Source: T3Sed10-241 sp036796255 (GTDB lineage Bacteria > Bacteroidota > Bacteroidia > Flavobacteriales_D > Cryomorphaceae). Taken from it: DNA of 10,858 nt. The translations under genes were made by a program, and so were the position numbers. Numbering within the stretch: position 1 is the stretch's first letter; each line of letters begins with the position of its first letter. Shown here piece by piece: positions 1 through 5,911 of the stretch. The DNA lies in assembly GCA_036796255.1 (NCBI GenBank), contig DAIRDH010000087.1, positions 1-10,858 of the forward strand, given 5' to 3'. The notes below the pieces were generated by a model, which had not been told where the DNA came from, searched no databases, and saw only the letters and a list, made by a program, of their open reading frames with translations.

Positions 1-834
1 AAATACCGATTGTTGAAACCACTTTTATTCATCGCCCTCCTATTGCCCGCCATAGCCCTGGCCAGCAATGAGCACGACCCGGTAGGGGCCCGCGCCGCAG
101 GCATGGGCAATGCCGCCCTGGGCTTCACCGACATCTGGAGTTATTACCACAACCAGGCGGGCCTGGCCCAAATTGAAGGCTTCACTGCGGGCGCTTTTTA
201 TGAAAACCGCTTTATGGTGCGGGGCATGAGCTTTCAAGGCTTTGCCGCTGCCAATCCCATTGGCGAAAACGGTGTGGTATCGCTCGGTTACAGCGGTTTT
301 GGGTTTTCAGTGTACAAGGAAGACAATGTGGGCGCTGCCTATGCACTAAGGCTGGCGCGCAACCTCACAGGTGGGGTGAGGCTCAACTACCATTCCACCC
401 GCATTGCCGCTGAGAACTACGGACGCACCGGCAACATCACCGCCGAGCTCGGCGTGCAAATGCAGGTATCCGATAACGTGATGGTGAGCAGCCACCTCTT
501 CAATCCATTTCGCGCCCAGCTCAATGATTTCAACGATGAGCGCCTGCCCACTGTGCTGAGGCTCGGCGCCTCCTACCGCATCAGCGATGAGGTATATGCT
601 GCGCTTGAAGTGGAAAAAGACATTGAGCAAAAGCCCACCTTTCGCGGAGGGATTGAGTACCAACCCGTCGACATCCTCTACATCCGCGTGGGCACCTCAA
701 CCGAACCCACCATGTTCAGCTTTGGTCTCGGGGTGAAATTCAGCAACTTTCAGTTTGACCTCGCTGGCAGCTACCACAGCCTGCTCGGCTACACGCCACA
801 AGTGTCGCTGACTTACCTTCCGGGAAAAAAATGA
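1..834 (+). CDS. PorV/PorQ-like outer-membrane beta-barrel protein (5' partial)
   Basis: About 277 codons are visible. The frame is open to the left edge, with Lys-Tyr-Arg codons preceding two TTG codons at 10 and 13, so the true start is probably an ATG just outside the window. The N-terminus is a signal peptide: basic residues, then a hydrophobic run ending ALA-S. The mature start carries a DPVGARAAGMGNAALGF block followed by a YYHNQAGLA block, which resemble the AR.AGMG and NPA.L signatures of PorV/PorQ-type, FadL-superfamily barrels of Bacteroidota. The rest alternates short amphipathic strands and turns (GVRLNY, LRLGASYRI, FRGGIEYQP, FSFGLGVKF), as expected for a barrel in the outer membrane. 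PorV and PorQ proteins shuttle or assemble type IX secretion cargo, but a specific role here is inference. The stop overlaps the next start (ATGA), so the two genes are probably translationally coupled. A generic barrel of unknown function is the alternative. Confidence 0.72.
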   Translation, partial: KYRLLKPLLFIALLLPAIALASNEHDPVGARAAGMGNAALGFTDIWSYYHNQAGLAQIEGFTAGAFYENRFMVRGMSFQGFAAANPIGENGVVSLGYSGFGFSVYKEDNVGAAYALRLARNLTGGVRLNYHSTRIAAENYGRTGNITAELGVQMQVSDNVMVSSHLFNPFRAQLNDFNDERLPTVLRLGASYRISDEVYAALEVEKDIEQKPTFRGGIEYQPVDILYIRVGTSTEPTMFSFGLGVKFSNFQFDLAGSYHSLLGYTPQVSLTYLPGKK

Positions 835-2945
835 GGCAAGCGGGGCTAAGTGTGCTGTTGATCTTGCTGGCTTTTGGCGTAAAGGCACAGCGCGACGACT
901 TCAATCCTGCCAACAAAGCCTCGTTTATCGAGCAACGCATTGAGCAGATTGCGGAGGCCTCCGAAAATGAAAACCTGGACTACAACACGCTTTTTGAGCA
1001 ACTCAGTATCTACATCGACTTTCCGCTCAACCTTAACCGGGCCGATGTGGACCAACTCTTCACTCTCGGACTGCTAACTAATTACCAGATAGGCCAGCTG
1101 ATCAATTACCGCAGGGATTTCGGCGATTTGCTGTCCATCTACGAGCTGCCCAATGTTCAGGGCTGGAATGTGGAAATCTCAGAATTGATCGCGCCCTTTG
1201 TCGTGGTGGAACCCGACGAAGGGCGGGATAAAATCACCTTCAAGCAGCTCAGCCAATACGGGAAGCACGAAGTGGTGATGCGCTGGCAGCGCCTGCTCGA
1301 AGACCAGGTGGGCTACAGCCCCATTGACGCGGATGAGCTGGCCGAGAATCCCAACCGCCGCTACCTCGGCTCGCCCGATCGCCTCTTCTTTCGCTACCGC
1401 TACCGCTACAGTGACCGCATCAGCTTCGGCTATACCGGTGAGAAAGATGCCGGCGAAGAGTTTTTTCAAGGAAGTCAGCCACAAGGTTTTGATTTCAATT
1501 CCGCCCACGTATTTCTAAAGGATTTTGGGCGATTCAAGAGCGTGGCTGTAGGCGACTATCAGGCGCAGTTTGGGCAGGGACTCACCTTCTGGTCGGGGCT
1601 GGGATTCAACCGCAAGGACGCCTTTGCCTCCAACGTAGCCAGCCTCGGCGGAGGCTTGCGGCCCTACACTTCTATCAACGAAAATCTCTTTCTCCGCGGC
1701 GCCGCCACCACGCTCAACATGGGCAACATCAATGTGACAGCCTTCTATTCAGGCAAGGGTATTGATGCCACGGTAAACAACAGTGTGGCACAAACGGACT
1801 CTTTGGATGCCTTCGACCCGGGCACATTGGTAAGTGCATTTCAGGAAAGTGGATTTCACCGCACGCCGCGCGAATTGGAGAACCGTCGTTCCATTTTTCA
1901 GCAGCATTTTGGGGGAAACGTAAACTACACCAAAGACAATTTTCACATCGGCTTTACGGGTGTGTACATGAACATTGACGCCAGCCTGAATCCTGCGCAA
2001 AGAGAGTACACCCTTTTCCGCTTTCAAGGCAGCGAAAACTCCACCATGGGCATAGACTACGCCTGGCGGCTACGCAATTTCTTCTTTTTCGGGGAGACTT
2101 CGAGGAGCATGAATGGCGGCATGGCCACCATCAATGGGGTGAATATCAACATGCATTCCCGTCTCTCGCTCAACATCACCCAGCGATACTACGCGCCTGA
2201 CTTCCAGCCTGTGGCCTCGGTATCATTTGGCGAAAGCTCACAGGTGGAGAACGAAGCCGGGGTGTATATGGGCATCGAGTTCAGGCCCTTCCGCAAATGG
2301 ACGCTCAATGCATTTATCGATCAGTTTCGCTTTCCATGGCTGCGGTTTCAAACCGATGGCCCCTCCACCGGCTACGATCTTTTTGCACAGCTCGACTTCA
2401 ACCCCAACAGCCGCACCAACATCTATTTCCGGTACAGGGAGCGCCTGCGACAAATCAACACCCGCGACGAGGTGCAGACCATCCGCTTCCTGGTGCCCAA
2501 CCCCCGCAAAAACTACCGCCTCAATTACGTGTACCGCGTCACCAACAACCTGCGCCTGGGCTCGAGGGTAGAGTATGTGGATTTTCAAAGGGGCGATGAG
2601 CCCATATCACGCGGATTTCTGGTATTTCAGGATCTTTCCTACACCTTTCAGAAAATTCCCGTTACCCTCACCGGCCGCTACGCCTTGTTTCAAACGGACA
2701 ATTTCGACTCGCGGCTCTTTGCTTTTGAGAACGATGTGCTTTACTTCTTTTCCATCCCCGCCTACAGCGGACGCGGTTCGCGCACCTACCTCCTCATGAA
2801 GTACGACGTAAGCCGCCGCATAGACCTCTGGCTGCGCTGGGCGCAATTCTTCTACACCGACCGGCAGGAAGTAGGTAGCGGCATGGAACTCATCGATGGC
2901 CGCACGAGGACGGAGGTGAAGGTGCAGGTACGGTTTAAGTTTTGA
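831..2945 (+). CDS. Helix-hairpin-helix domain outer-membrane beta-barrel protein
   Basis: 704 aa, starting at the ATG inside an ATGA overlap with the barrel gene before it. Residues 1-19 form a signal peptide (hydrophobic LSVLLILLAFGV, cleavage near KA-Q). After a charged linker, residues about 64-125 form a helix-hairpin-helix segment of the ComEA kind: PLNLNRADVDQLFTLGLL, then QIGQLINYRRDFGDLLSIYELPNV. From about residue 135 to the end the protein is rich in aromatic residues and short amphipathic strands. It ends VQVRFKF, with the terminal Phe typical of outer-membrane beta-barrel proteins. In known ComEA proteins the HHH fold binds DNA in the periplasm. Whether it binds DNA here, or serves protein contacts at the barrel's periplasmic mouth, cannot be told from sequence. 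The product is probably co-expressed with the PorV/PorQ-like barrel. Proteins of this architecture occur across Bacteroidota, and I know of no settled function. Confidence 0.75.
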   Translation: MRQAGLSVLLILLAFGVKAQRDDFNPANKASFIEQRIEQIAEASENENLDYNTLFEQLSIYIDFPLNLNRADVDQLFTLGLLTNYQIGQLINYRRDFGDLLSIYELPNVQGWNVEISELIAPFVVVEPDEGRDKITFKQLSQYGKHEVVMRWQRLLEDQVGYSPIDADELAENPNRRYLGSPDRLFFRYRYRYSDRISFGYTGEKDAGEEFFQGSQPQGFDFNSAHVFLKDFGRFKSVAVGDYQAQFGQGLTFWSGLGFNRKDAFASNVASLGGGLRPYTSINENLFLRGAATTLNMGNINVTAFYSGKGIDATVNNSVAQTDSLDAFDPGTLVSAFQESGFHRTPRELENRRSIFQQHFGGNVNYTKDNFHIGFTGVYMNIDASLNPAQREYTLFRFQGSENSTMGIDYAWRLRNFFFFGETSRSMNGGMATINGVNINMHSRLSLNITQRYYAPDFQPVASVSFGESSQVENEAGVYMGIEFRPFRKWTLNAFIDQFRFPWLRFQTDGPSTGYDLFAQLDFNPNSRTNIYFRYRERLRQINTRDEVQTIRFLVPNPRKNYRLNYVYRVTNNLRLGSRVEYVDFQRGDEPISRGFLVFQDLSYTFQKIPVTLTGRYALFQTDNFDSRLFAFENDVLYFFSIPAYSGRGSRTYLLMKYDVSRRIDLWLRWAQFFYTDRQEVGSGMELIDGRTRTEVKVQVRFKF

Positions 2946-2980
2946 GAGGGAAGGCAAAAGAATCTTCGTCTTAGAAGGCA

Positions 2981-3003
2981 GTGTGCGAATGCCCAGCGGA
3001 GTA
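2981..3003. repeat. Degenerate REP-like half-palindrome
   Basis: The right arm (GAATGCCCAGCGGAG) matches the right arm of the palindromes at 4140-4165 and 4428-4453. The left arm has decayed, so the hairpin can no longer form fully. It lies in the 127-bp gap between the convergent HHH gene and the first toxin gene and marks the left boundary of the repeat-rich island. Confidence 0.5.
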
Positions 3004-3040
3004 CATTGTGTGAGGTATCAAATGCCCTTCCGAGACTAAT

Positions 3041-3059
3041 AATTATAGGGTATATAATT
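3041..3059. terminator. A/T-only inverted repeat between convergent genes (weak terminator candidate)
   Basis: AATTATA (3041-3047) and TATAATT (3053-3059) form a perfect 7-bp inverted repeat around a 5-base loop, between the + strand gene ending at 2945 and the - strand toxin ending at 3073. It lacks a G/C stem and a clear T-tract, so termination in either direction is only a possibility. An A/T-rich promoter element or chance is equally plausible. Confidence 0.2.
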
Positions 3060-3072
3060 GGCGTATAGGAGA

Positions 3073-3549
3073 TTATACTTCACCCAATCGCTTCAAAACA
3101 TCTTTGACCAAATCGTCTTTTAAGCGAAATCCATGTGCGCTGAGCCCATCAATGAGCGGGCGAACCTGCGGCACCATGCCATCCAATTTGGCCTTAATCA
3201 AAATGCCGATAATACCAACCACCTTCAGACCCAAGCGGCCTGCTATCTTTCTCCCTTTGAGCTCATCAATAATGATGTAGCTGGCACTTTTCTCTACGGC
3301 AAGCGCGATGGACTCTGCCTCTCCAAGATCTAAATCATTCAATAACTGCGAAACGAGTTTCTGATTGATTGGCGAGGACACTTTGATCCATGGGTGTTTC
3401 TCATGCAAGGTTTTATGAGAATCGACGCGTTGCAGCTCGCGTTGTACTGCCGGAGTAATCATCACTTCCCCGAACATAGCCTCCAGCAAATCGATGCAGT
3501 CAATGGCCAGCAAATTCGAAATGGCTGAAGTATCGCTGACAACGGTCAT
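3073..3549 (-). CDS. PIN-domain toxin, DUF3368 type (VapC-like)
   Basis: 158 aa. The PIN nuclease fold shows in order: VVSDTSAISNLL with first acidic residue D6, TPAVQREL with E38, LDLGEAESIALA with D74/E77, and IIIDELKGRKIAGRLGLKVVG with D95. Together these could form the usual Mg2+-binding acidic cluster. The LGEAES block and the ID-x-x-K/R-A-LGLKV-x-G-x-x-GIL end are characteristic of DUF3368 proteins, which are PIN ribonucleases usually found beside UPF0175 antitoxins. That is the case here: its ATG overlaps the antitoxin stop in an ATGA. Family knowledge predicts an RNA-cleaving toxin held inactive by its partner. The RNA target cannot be read from sequence. Length is normal, no key residue is missing and no frame break is seen, so the gene looks intact. 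Confidence 0.86.
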   Translation of the reverse strand: MTVVSDTSAISNLLAIDCIDLLEAMFGEVMITPAVQRELQRVDSHKTLHEKHPWIKVSSPINQKLVSQLLNDLDLGEAESIALAVEKSASYIIIDELKGRKIAGRLGLKVVGIIGILIKAKLDGMVPQVRPLIDGLSAHGFRLKDDLVKDVLKRLGEV

Positions 3550-3785
3550 AGATCAATTTCAAGATTTTTTAAATCCTGATCCAAATCGTCCTGTGTGTAG
3601 TGGATGTCTATGCCTCGCTGGGCGAGCTCTTTTTGAAATGCCATTTGATCTAAACCTGCCAGGGCCCTTGCCTGCCCTAAGCTGAATCTCTGTTTGTCAT
3701 ATAAATAACATGCCAAATCCCTGAGCAGGTCTTCTGCTGATACCTGGGCTTTGGAAAGTATGTCATCAGAAATGATAAGCGCCAT
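3546..3785 (-). CDS. UPF0175-family antitoxin
   Basis: 79 aa from the ATG at 3785. The frame could be extended to 3914, but the added stretch (MRVPSRVESAMHLWSAAEPEG...) has no family resemblance and would run up to the repeat unit, so I prefer the internal Met of MALIISDDILS. Residues about 18-58 (LLRDLACYLYDKQ, then FSLGQARALAGLDQMAFQKELAQRG) match UPF0175: a helix followed by a helix-turn-helix-like LGxAxxLAGL...F...LxxRG pattern. The acidic tail (DDLDQDLKNLEIDL) would be the part that contacts the toxin. Members are proposed antitoxins of DUF3368 PIN toxins and probably autoregulate their promoter. The gene comes before the toxin and overlaps it by ATGA. No convincing promoter or Shine-Dalgarno was identified. 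Confidence 0.8.
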   Translation of the reverse strand: MALIISDDILSKAQVSAEDLLRDLACYLYDKQRFSLGQARALAGLDQMAFQKELAQRGIDIHYTQDDLDQDLKNLEIDL

Positions 3786-3914
3786 AGGGAATAAATTTGA
3801 CCACCAATTTACGAAATAAATGATGAGTCTCGTGAGGTAGTTGTAATTCCACCCTTCAGGCTCCGCAGCGCTCCACAAATGCATCGCTGACTCCACCCTG
3901 CTCGGCACCCTCAC

Positions 3915-4168
3915 CAGCTCCGCTGGGCATTCGCCCTGCGGCTATTAATTTGATCAAGAAAAACTTCATCGCTTTACAATTGAACACTCATTTTGGGCAT
4001 ATGCCCATATCAATCCATTCGCAACCCTTACATTTTCCAAAAAAATTAAGTTCATATTCCGCAGGGCGAAGATCCTGCCCGGCAGCGGGCGAATGCCCCG
4101 CGGAGCCTAAGATTCTTGAATTTAGAGACAAGCTTGTTTGCCGCAGGGTGCATGCCCAGCGGAGCACA
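3915..4168. repeat. Repeat unit A, MITE/BIME-like, with 26-bp terminal inverted repeats
   Basis: The unit is bounded by inverted 26-mers at 3917-3942 and 4140-4165, matching at 24 of 26 positions by eye. Each 26-mer is itself a REP-like hairpin: arms CCGC/GCGG and GGGC/GCCC around a 4-base loop, interrupted by a symmetric A-A (or T-T) mismatch. Inside lie a perfect 14-bp palindrome TGGGCATATGCCCA (3994-4007) and a composite double hairpin (4059-4106). Next comes an AT-rich linker AAGATTCTTGAATTTAGAG (from 4109). No open frame of credible coding character and no transposase is present. If mobile, it would be moved by an enzyme encoded elsewhere, such as a RAYT-type (Y1) transposase acting on REP hairpins or a DDE transposase acting on the inverted ends. 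That is inference. Confidence 0.8.
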
Positions 4169-4201
4169 AGATTGTTGAATTTATAGAGAAGCGTACTAAT
4201 A

Positions 4202-4456
4202 CAGCTCCGCTGGGCATTCGCCCTGCGGCACTTAATTTGATCGAGATATACTTCATCGCTTTACAATTGGACACTCATTTTGGGCATATGCCCATATCAA
4301 CCCATTCGCAACCCTCACATTTTCCAAAAAAATCAAGTTTCATCTTCCGCAGGGCGAAGATCCTGCCCGGCAGCGGGCGAATGCCCCGCGGAGCCTAAGA
4401 TTCTTGAATTTAGAGACAAGCTTGTTTGCCGCAGGGCGCATGCCCAGCGGAGCACA
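4202..4456. repeat. Repeat unit B, second direct copy of the ~250-bp element
   Basis: Aligns with 3915-4168 along its whole length, with about 11 substitutions and one 1-base insertion counted by eye (about 95% identical). Its inverted ends at 4204-4229 and 4428-4453 match at 25 of 26 positions, better than in unit A. The 14-bp palindrome is at 4281-4294, the composite hairpin at 4347-4394 and the AT-rich linker at 4397-4421. Units A and B stand in the same orientation. The 33-bp spacer between them (4169-4201) carries most of a second copy of the linker motif (4168-4192). The high identity implies recent duplication or homogenisation. Confidence 0.82.
4428..4453. repeat. REP-like hairpin just downstream of the second toxin gene
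   Basis: This is the right terminal repeat of unit B: a hairpin with arms CCGC/GCGG and GGGC/GCCC, loop GCAT and a symmetric A-A mismatch. It lies 34 bases beyond the stop codon of the - strand toxin gene ending at 4488, so in that transcript it could act as a 3' stabilising hairpin or a weak terminator. No T-tract follows it, so efficient intrinsic termination is unlikely. Confidence 0.45.
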
Positions 4457-4487
4457 GCGCATCAGTTTTCAATACTTCATGCACTAA

Positions 4488-4856
4488 TCAAGGAATTTCA
4501 ACAAGTATCAAATCCAATTCTTTGTATTGCGAGAATCCTTTGTCTGCCGTAACAAGCGGCAGACTATAAACTACAGAAGTAGCAGCTATAATCGCATCAG
4601 GCACTTTTATTCGGTATTTCTGCCTAAGGCGAATGGTCTGCGATTTAATTTCCGAGTTCCATTCCAGAACGAAACAGTCTTTTATCAAGAGCTTCAATTT
4701 GTCCTCTTCGGCTTTGTTAATTTCTTTAAAGCCTAGGAGCTCTACCTCAGTTATAAATGATATTCCGAAGTTATAGGCTAGAAAAGGTTCAACCATGTTC
4801 TGGCCTTCATGCAGGTATATCAAAAAGTTTGTGTCTGCAATAAAGTCAATCTTCAT
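4488..4856 (-). CDS. vapC: PIN-domain toxin (VapC family)
   Basis: 122 aa, a usual length for VapC. The four acidic PIN positions are visible: D8 in FIADTNFLIYL, E39 in SFITEVELLGF, D87 in VPDAIIAATS and D105 in LVTADKGFSQ. This is the canonical Mg2+-dependent ribonuclease arrangement. VapC toxins studied elsewhere cut tRNA or rRNA; the target here is unknown. The start is the ATG at 4856, inside the last codons of the upstream antitoxin gene (11-bp overlap). GAGG lies 4 bases before it, one of the few Shine-Dalgarno-like sequences in the window. Coding sequence is more AT-rich than the surrounding housekeeping genes, consistent with horizontal acquisition. It is not a close copy of the PIN protein at 3073-3549: the motifs around the acidic residues differ, so the two modules were acquired separately. 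Confidence 0.88.
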   Translation of the reverse strand: MKIDFIADTNFLIYLHEGQNMVEPFLAYNFGISFITEVELLGFKEINKAEEDKLKLLIKDCFVLEWNSEIKSQTIRLRQKYRIKVPDAIIAATSVVYSLPLVTADKGFSQYKELDLILVEIP

Positions 4857-5052
4857 GTTTCCTCATCTCGGATTGGTATTGCAGCCCGTCAATGTTCCTT
4901 TTCAACTTGCCAAAATGTTTGGCCAAATTGCCTGGACTCTTTGGCCGCTTTAATTTCTTTGAAAGCAAGGCATTCAAGTGTTCTGAATTCTTCTCGTTTA
5001 CGATGAGCACCATGTATTCTACAGTTTTATCAAATGTACCAATAGTTTTCAT
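4846..5052 (-). CDS. Putative antitoxin of the VapC-type PIN toxin (unclassified)
   Basis: 68 aa from the ATG at 5052; an internal Met at residue 14 (MVLIVNEKNSEHL) is an alternative start. I do not recognise a named antitoxin family. Its size, position ahead of a PIN toxin and 11-bp overlap with the toxin are what identify it. The middle is highly basic (LLSKKLKRPKS, KHFGKLKR). The C-terminus, FGKLKRNIDGLQYQSEMRKHED, resembles by eye the short amphipathic tails with which VapB-type antitoxins wrap their toxin. No ribbon-helix-helix, AbrB or Phd domain can be made out, so DNA binding and autoregulation are unproven. It shows no resemblance to the UPF0175 antitoxin nearby. Confidence 0.65.
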   Translation of the reverse strand: MKTIGTFDKTVEYMVLIVNEKNSEHLNALLSKKLKRPKSPGNLAKHFGKLKRNIDGLQYQSEMRKHED

Positions 5053-5110
5053 TCCGTGTGACTACTCCATGGTTTGTGCACTTATTCGATTCAACTTCCA
5101 TCCTTAGATA

Positions 5111-5200
5111 TGGCCGCTTTGGGCATATGACCAGCTAAGCCCAAGACTGTTGAATTTATACGGCAGCGAGCCAATGACAAACGGAGCCAAAGACTGAGCA
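5111..5200. repeat. Diverged relative of the ~250-bp repeat unit
   Basis: It contains TGGGCATATGA (5120-5130), a decayed form of the 14-bp palindrome in units A and B. The motif at 5143-5167 matches the AT-rich linker at 4168-4192 in about 21 of 25 bases (AAGACTGTTGAATTTATA against AAGATTGTTGAATTTATA). An ACGGAGCC remnant of the REP arm follows near 5181. It is an old, partial copy lying upstream of the second toxin-antitoxin pair, so that pair has repeat sequence on both sides. Confidence 0.5.
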
Positions 5201-5293
5201 CCGCAGGGTTGCAACTTAGTGACGAAGAAGCGTTCTCATCGAAGGTAACTTAGCGACGCAGGAGCGATCTCAGCGAAGCTAAACCCTGCTGGG
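5201..5293. repeat. Two tandem 34-bp repeats enclosed in an inverted repeat
   Basis: Repeat 1 (5211-5244) and repeat 2 (5245-5278) are adjacent, match at 28 of 34 positions and share the blocks AACTTAG, GACG, TCTCA and CGAAG. They are enclosed by GCAGGGTT (5203-5210) and AACCCTGC (5282-5289), a perfect 8-bp inverted repeat whose outer sequence resembles the arms of the local REP hairpins. Repeat 2 can also fold on itself (TTAGC at 5250-5254, GCTAA at 5278-5282). The block begins about 20 bases beyond the stop of the - strand rdgB gene and could form a long hairpin at that transcript's 3' end. No T-tract of the usual kind follows it. Confidence 0.7.
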
Positions 5294-5311
5294 CGTATCA
5301 CATAAAAATTT

Positions 5312-5887
5312 TTAGGAACCACGCTCAAGCCAGCCTATCAACTTTTCCAGCGCCCGCACCCTGTGGTTGCTTTCCTTCTTGGCGGCCATGCCCATCTCAG
5401 CGAAGGTGAGCTCGCTGCCCTGGGGCAGGAAAATGGGGTCGTAGCCAAAACCTTCCTTGCCGCGCAGCTCGTGGGCTATGCTCCCAAACACCTCGCCGCT
5501 AAAGAGTTCCTTTCGCTCATTGCTCACAAAAGCGATCACGGTACGAAATCGCGCTGAGCGGTCGGCCATGCCTTCGAGGGCGGTGAGCAGCTTGGTCATG
5601 TTGGCCAGGGGGTCGCGGCTGCCGGAGTAGTGGGCAGTATCTACACCGGGGGCGCCGTGCAGTGCACTCACCTCGAGGCCGGTATCATCTGCGAATACGG
5701 GCTCCTTGTAGCGGTCAAAAATGTATTGCGCTTTTTGCAAGGCATTGGCCTCAAGGGTGCGGCCCGTTTCGGGAATTTCACCTTCGAAACCTATGTCGGC
5801 AAGCGATACCAATTCAAAGCGATCTCCAAGGGCGTGGCGCATCTCGGCGAGCTTGTTGGGATTGTTGGTGGCAAAAATAATGCGCAT
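5312..5887 (-). CDS. rdgB: XTP/dITP diphosphatase (non-canonical purine NTP pyrophosphatase)
   Basis: 191 aa, full length for the HAM1/RdgB family. The cytosolic enzyme hydrolyses dITP, ITP and XTP to the monophosphate plus pyrophosphate and keeps deaminated purines out of DNA and RNA. Visible signatures: TNNPNK (7-12) for triphosphate binding, TLEANA (44-49) with metal-ligand-like E46, FADDTGLEV (65-73) with D68 at the catalytic Asp position, GAPGV (78-82), YSG (87-89), GFGYDP (146-151) for base binding, and NHRVRA (174-179). The last motif is normally SHR, so Ser is replaced by Asn here. The rest of the active site is intact and activity is expected. The start is the only ATG that puts RIIFATNN at the N-terminus. 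It follows the transporter gene by 24 bp and is probably transcribed with it. Confidence 0.95.
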   Translation of the reverse strand: MRIIFATNNPNKLAEMRHALGDRFELVSLADIGFEGEIPETGRTLEANALQKAQYIFDRYKEPVFADDTGLEVSALHGAPGVDTAHYSGSRDPLANMTKLLTALEGMADRSARFRTVIAFVSNERKELFSGEVFGSIAHELRGKEGFGYDPIFLPQGSELTFAEMGMAAKKESNHRVRALEKLIGWLERGS

Positions 5888-5911
5888 GGCGTTCGGGGTA
5901 TAGGAGATTTA

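Larger units (their letters stand above)
3786..4487. other. 702-bp non-coding gap filled mostly by palindromic repeat units
   Basis: Positions 3786-3914 should carry the promoter of the first antitoxin, but I see no clear element there. From 3915 to 4456 it consists of two near-identical repeat units and a 33-bp spacer. The remaining 31 bases run to the second toxin's stop codon. Reading frames cross the units, but the single-base indel between copies breaks them, which argues against coding. Confidence 0.7.

Noticed and set aside
3786..3914. Upstream extension of the UPF0175 antitoxin by 43 codons.
   Set aside because: The extension does not resemble the family, and the internal Met gives a protein of normal length.
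3915..4456. A CRISPR array or an integron attachment-site array.
   Set aside because: Only two long copies are present, there are no short evenly spaced repeats with unique spacers, and no cas or integrase gene is in the window.
3950..4552. Overlapping open frames through the repeat units that would encode 78-90 aa peptides with shared segments.
   Set aside because: They arise from the repeat sequence itself. The one-base indel between units shifts the frame, and the products have no signal, domain or natural-looking composition.
3063..5909. The shared 12-mer GTATAGGAGATT near the 3' ends of the first toxin gene (3063-3074) and the transporter gene (5898-5909).
   Set aside because: Only 12 bases match, the flanks differ and it forms no structure, so chance is the simplest explanation.
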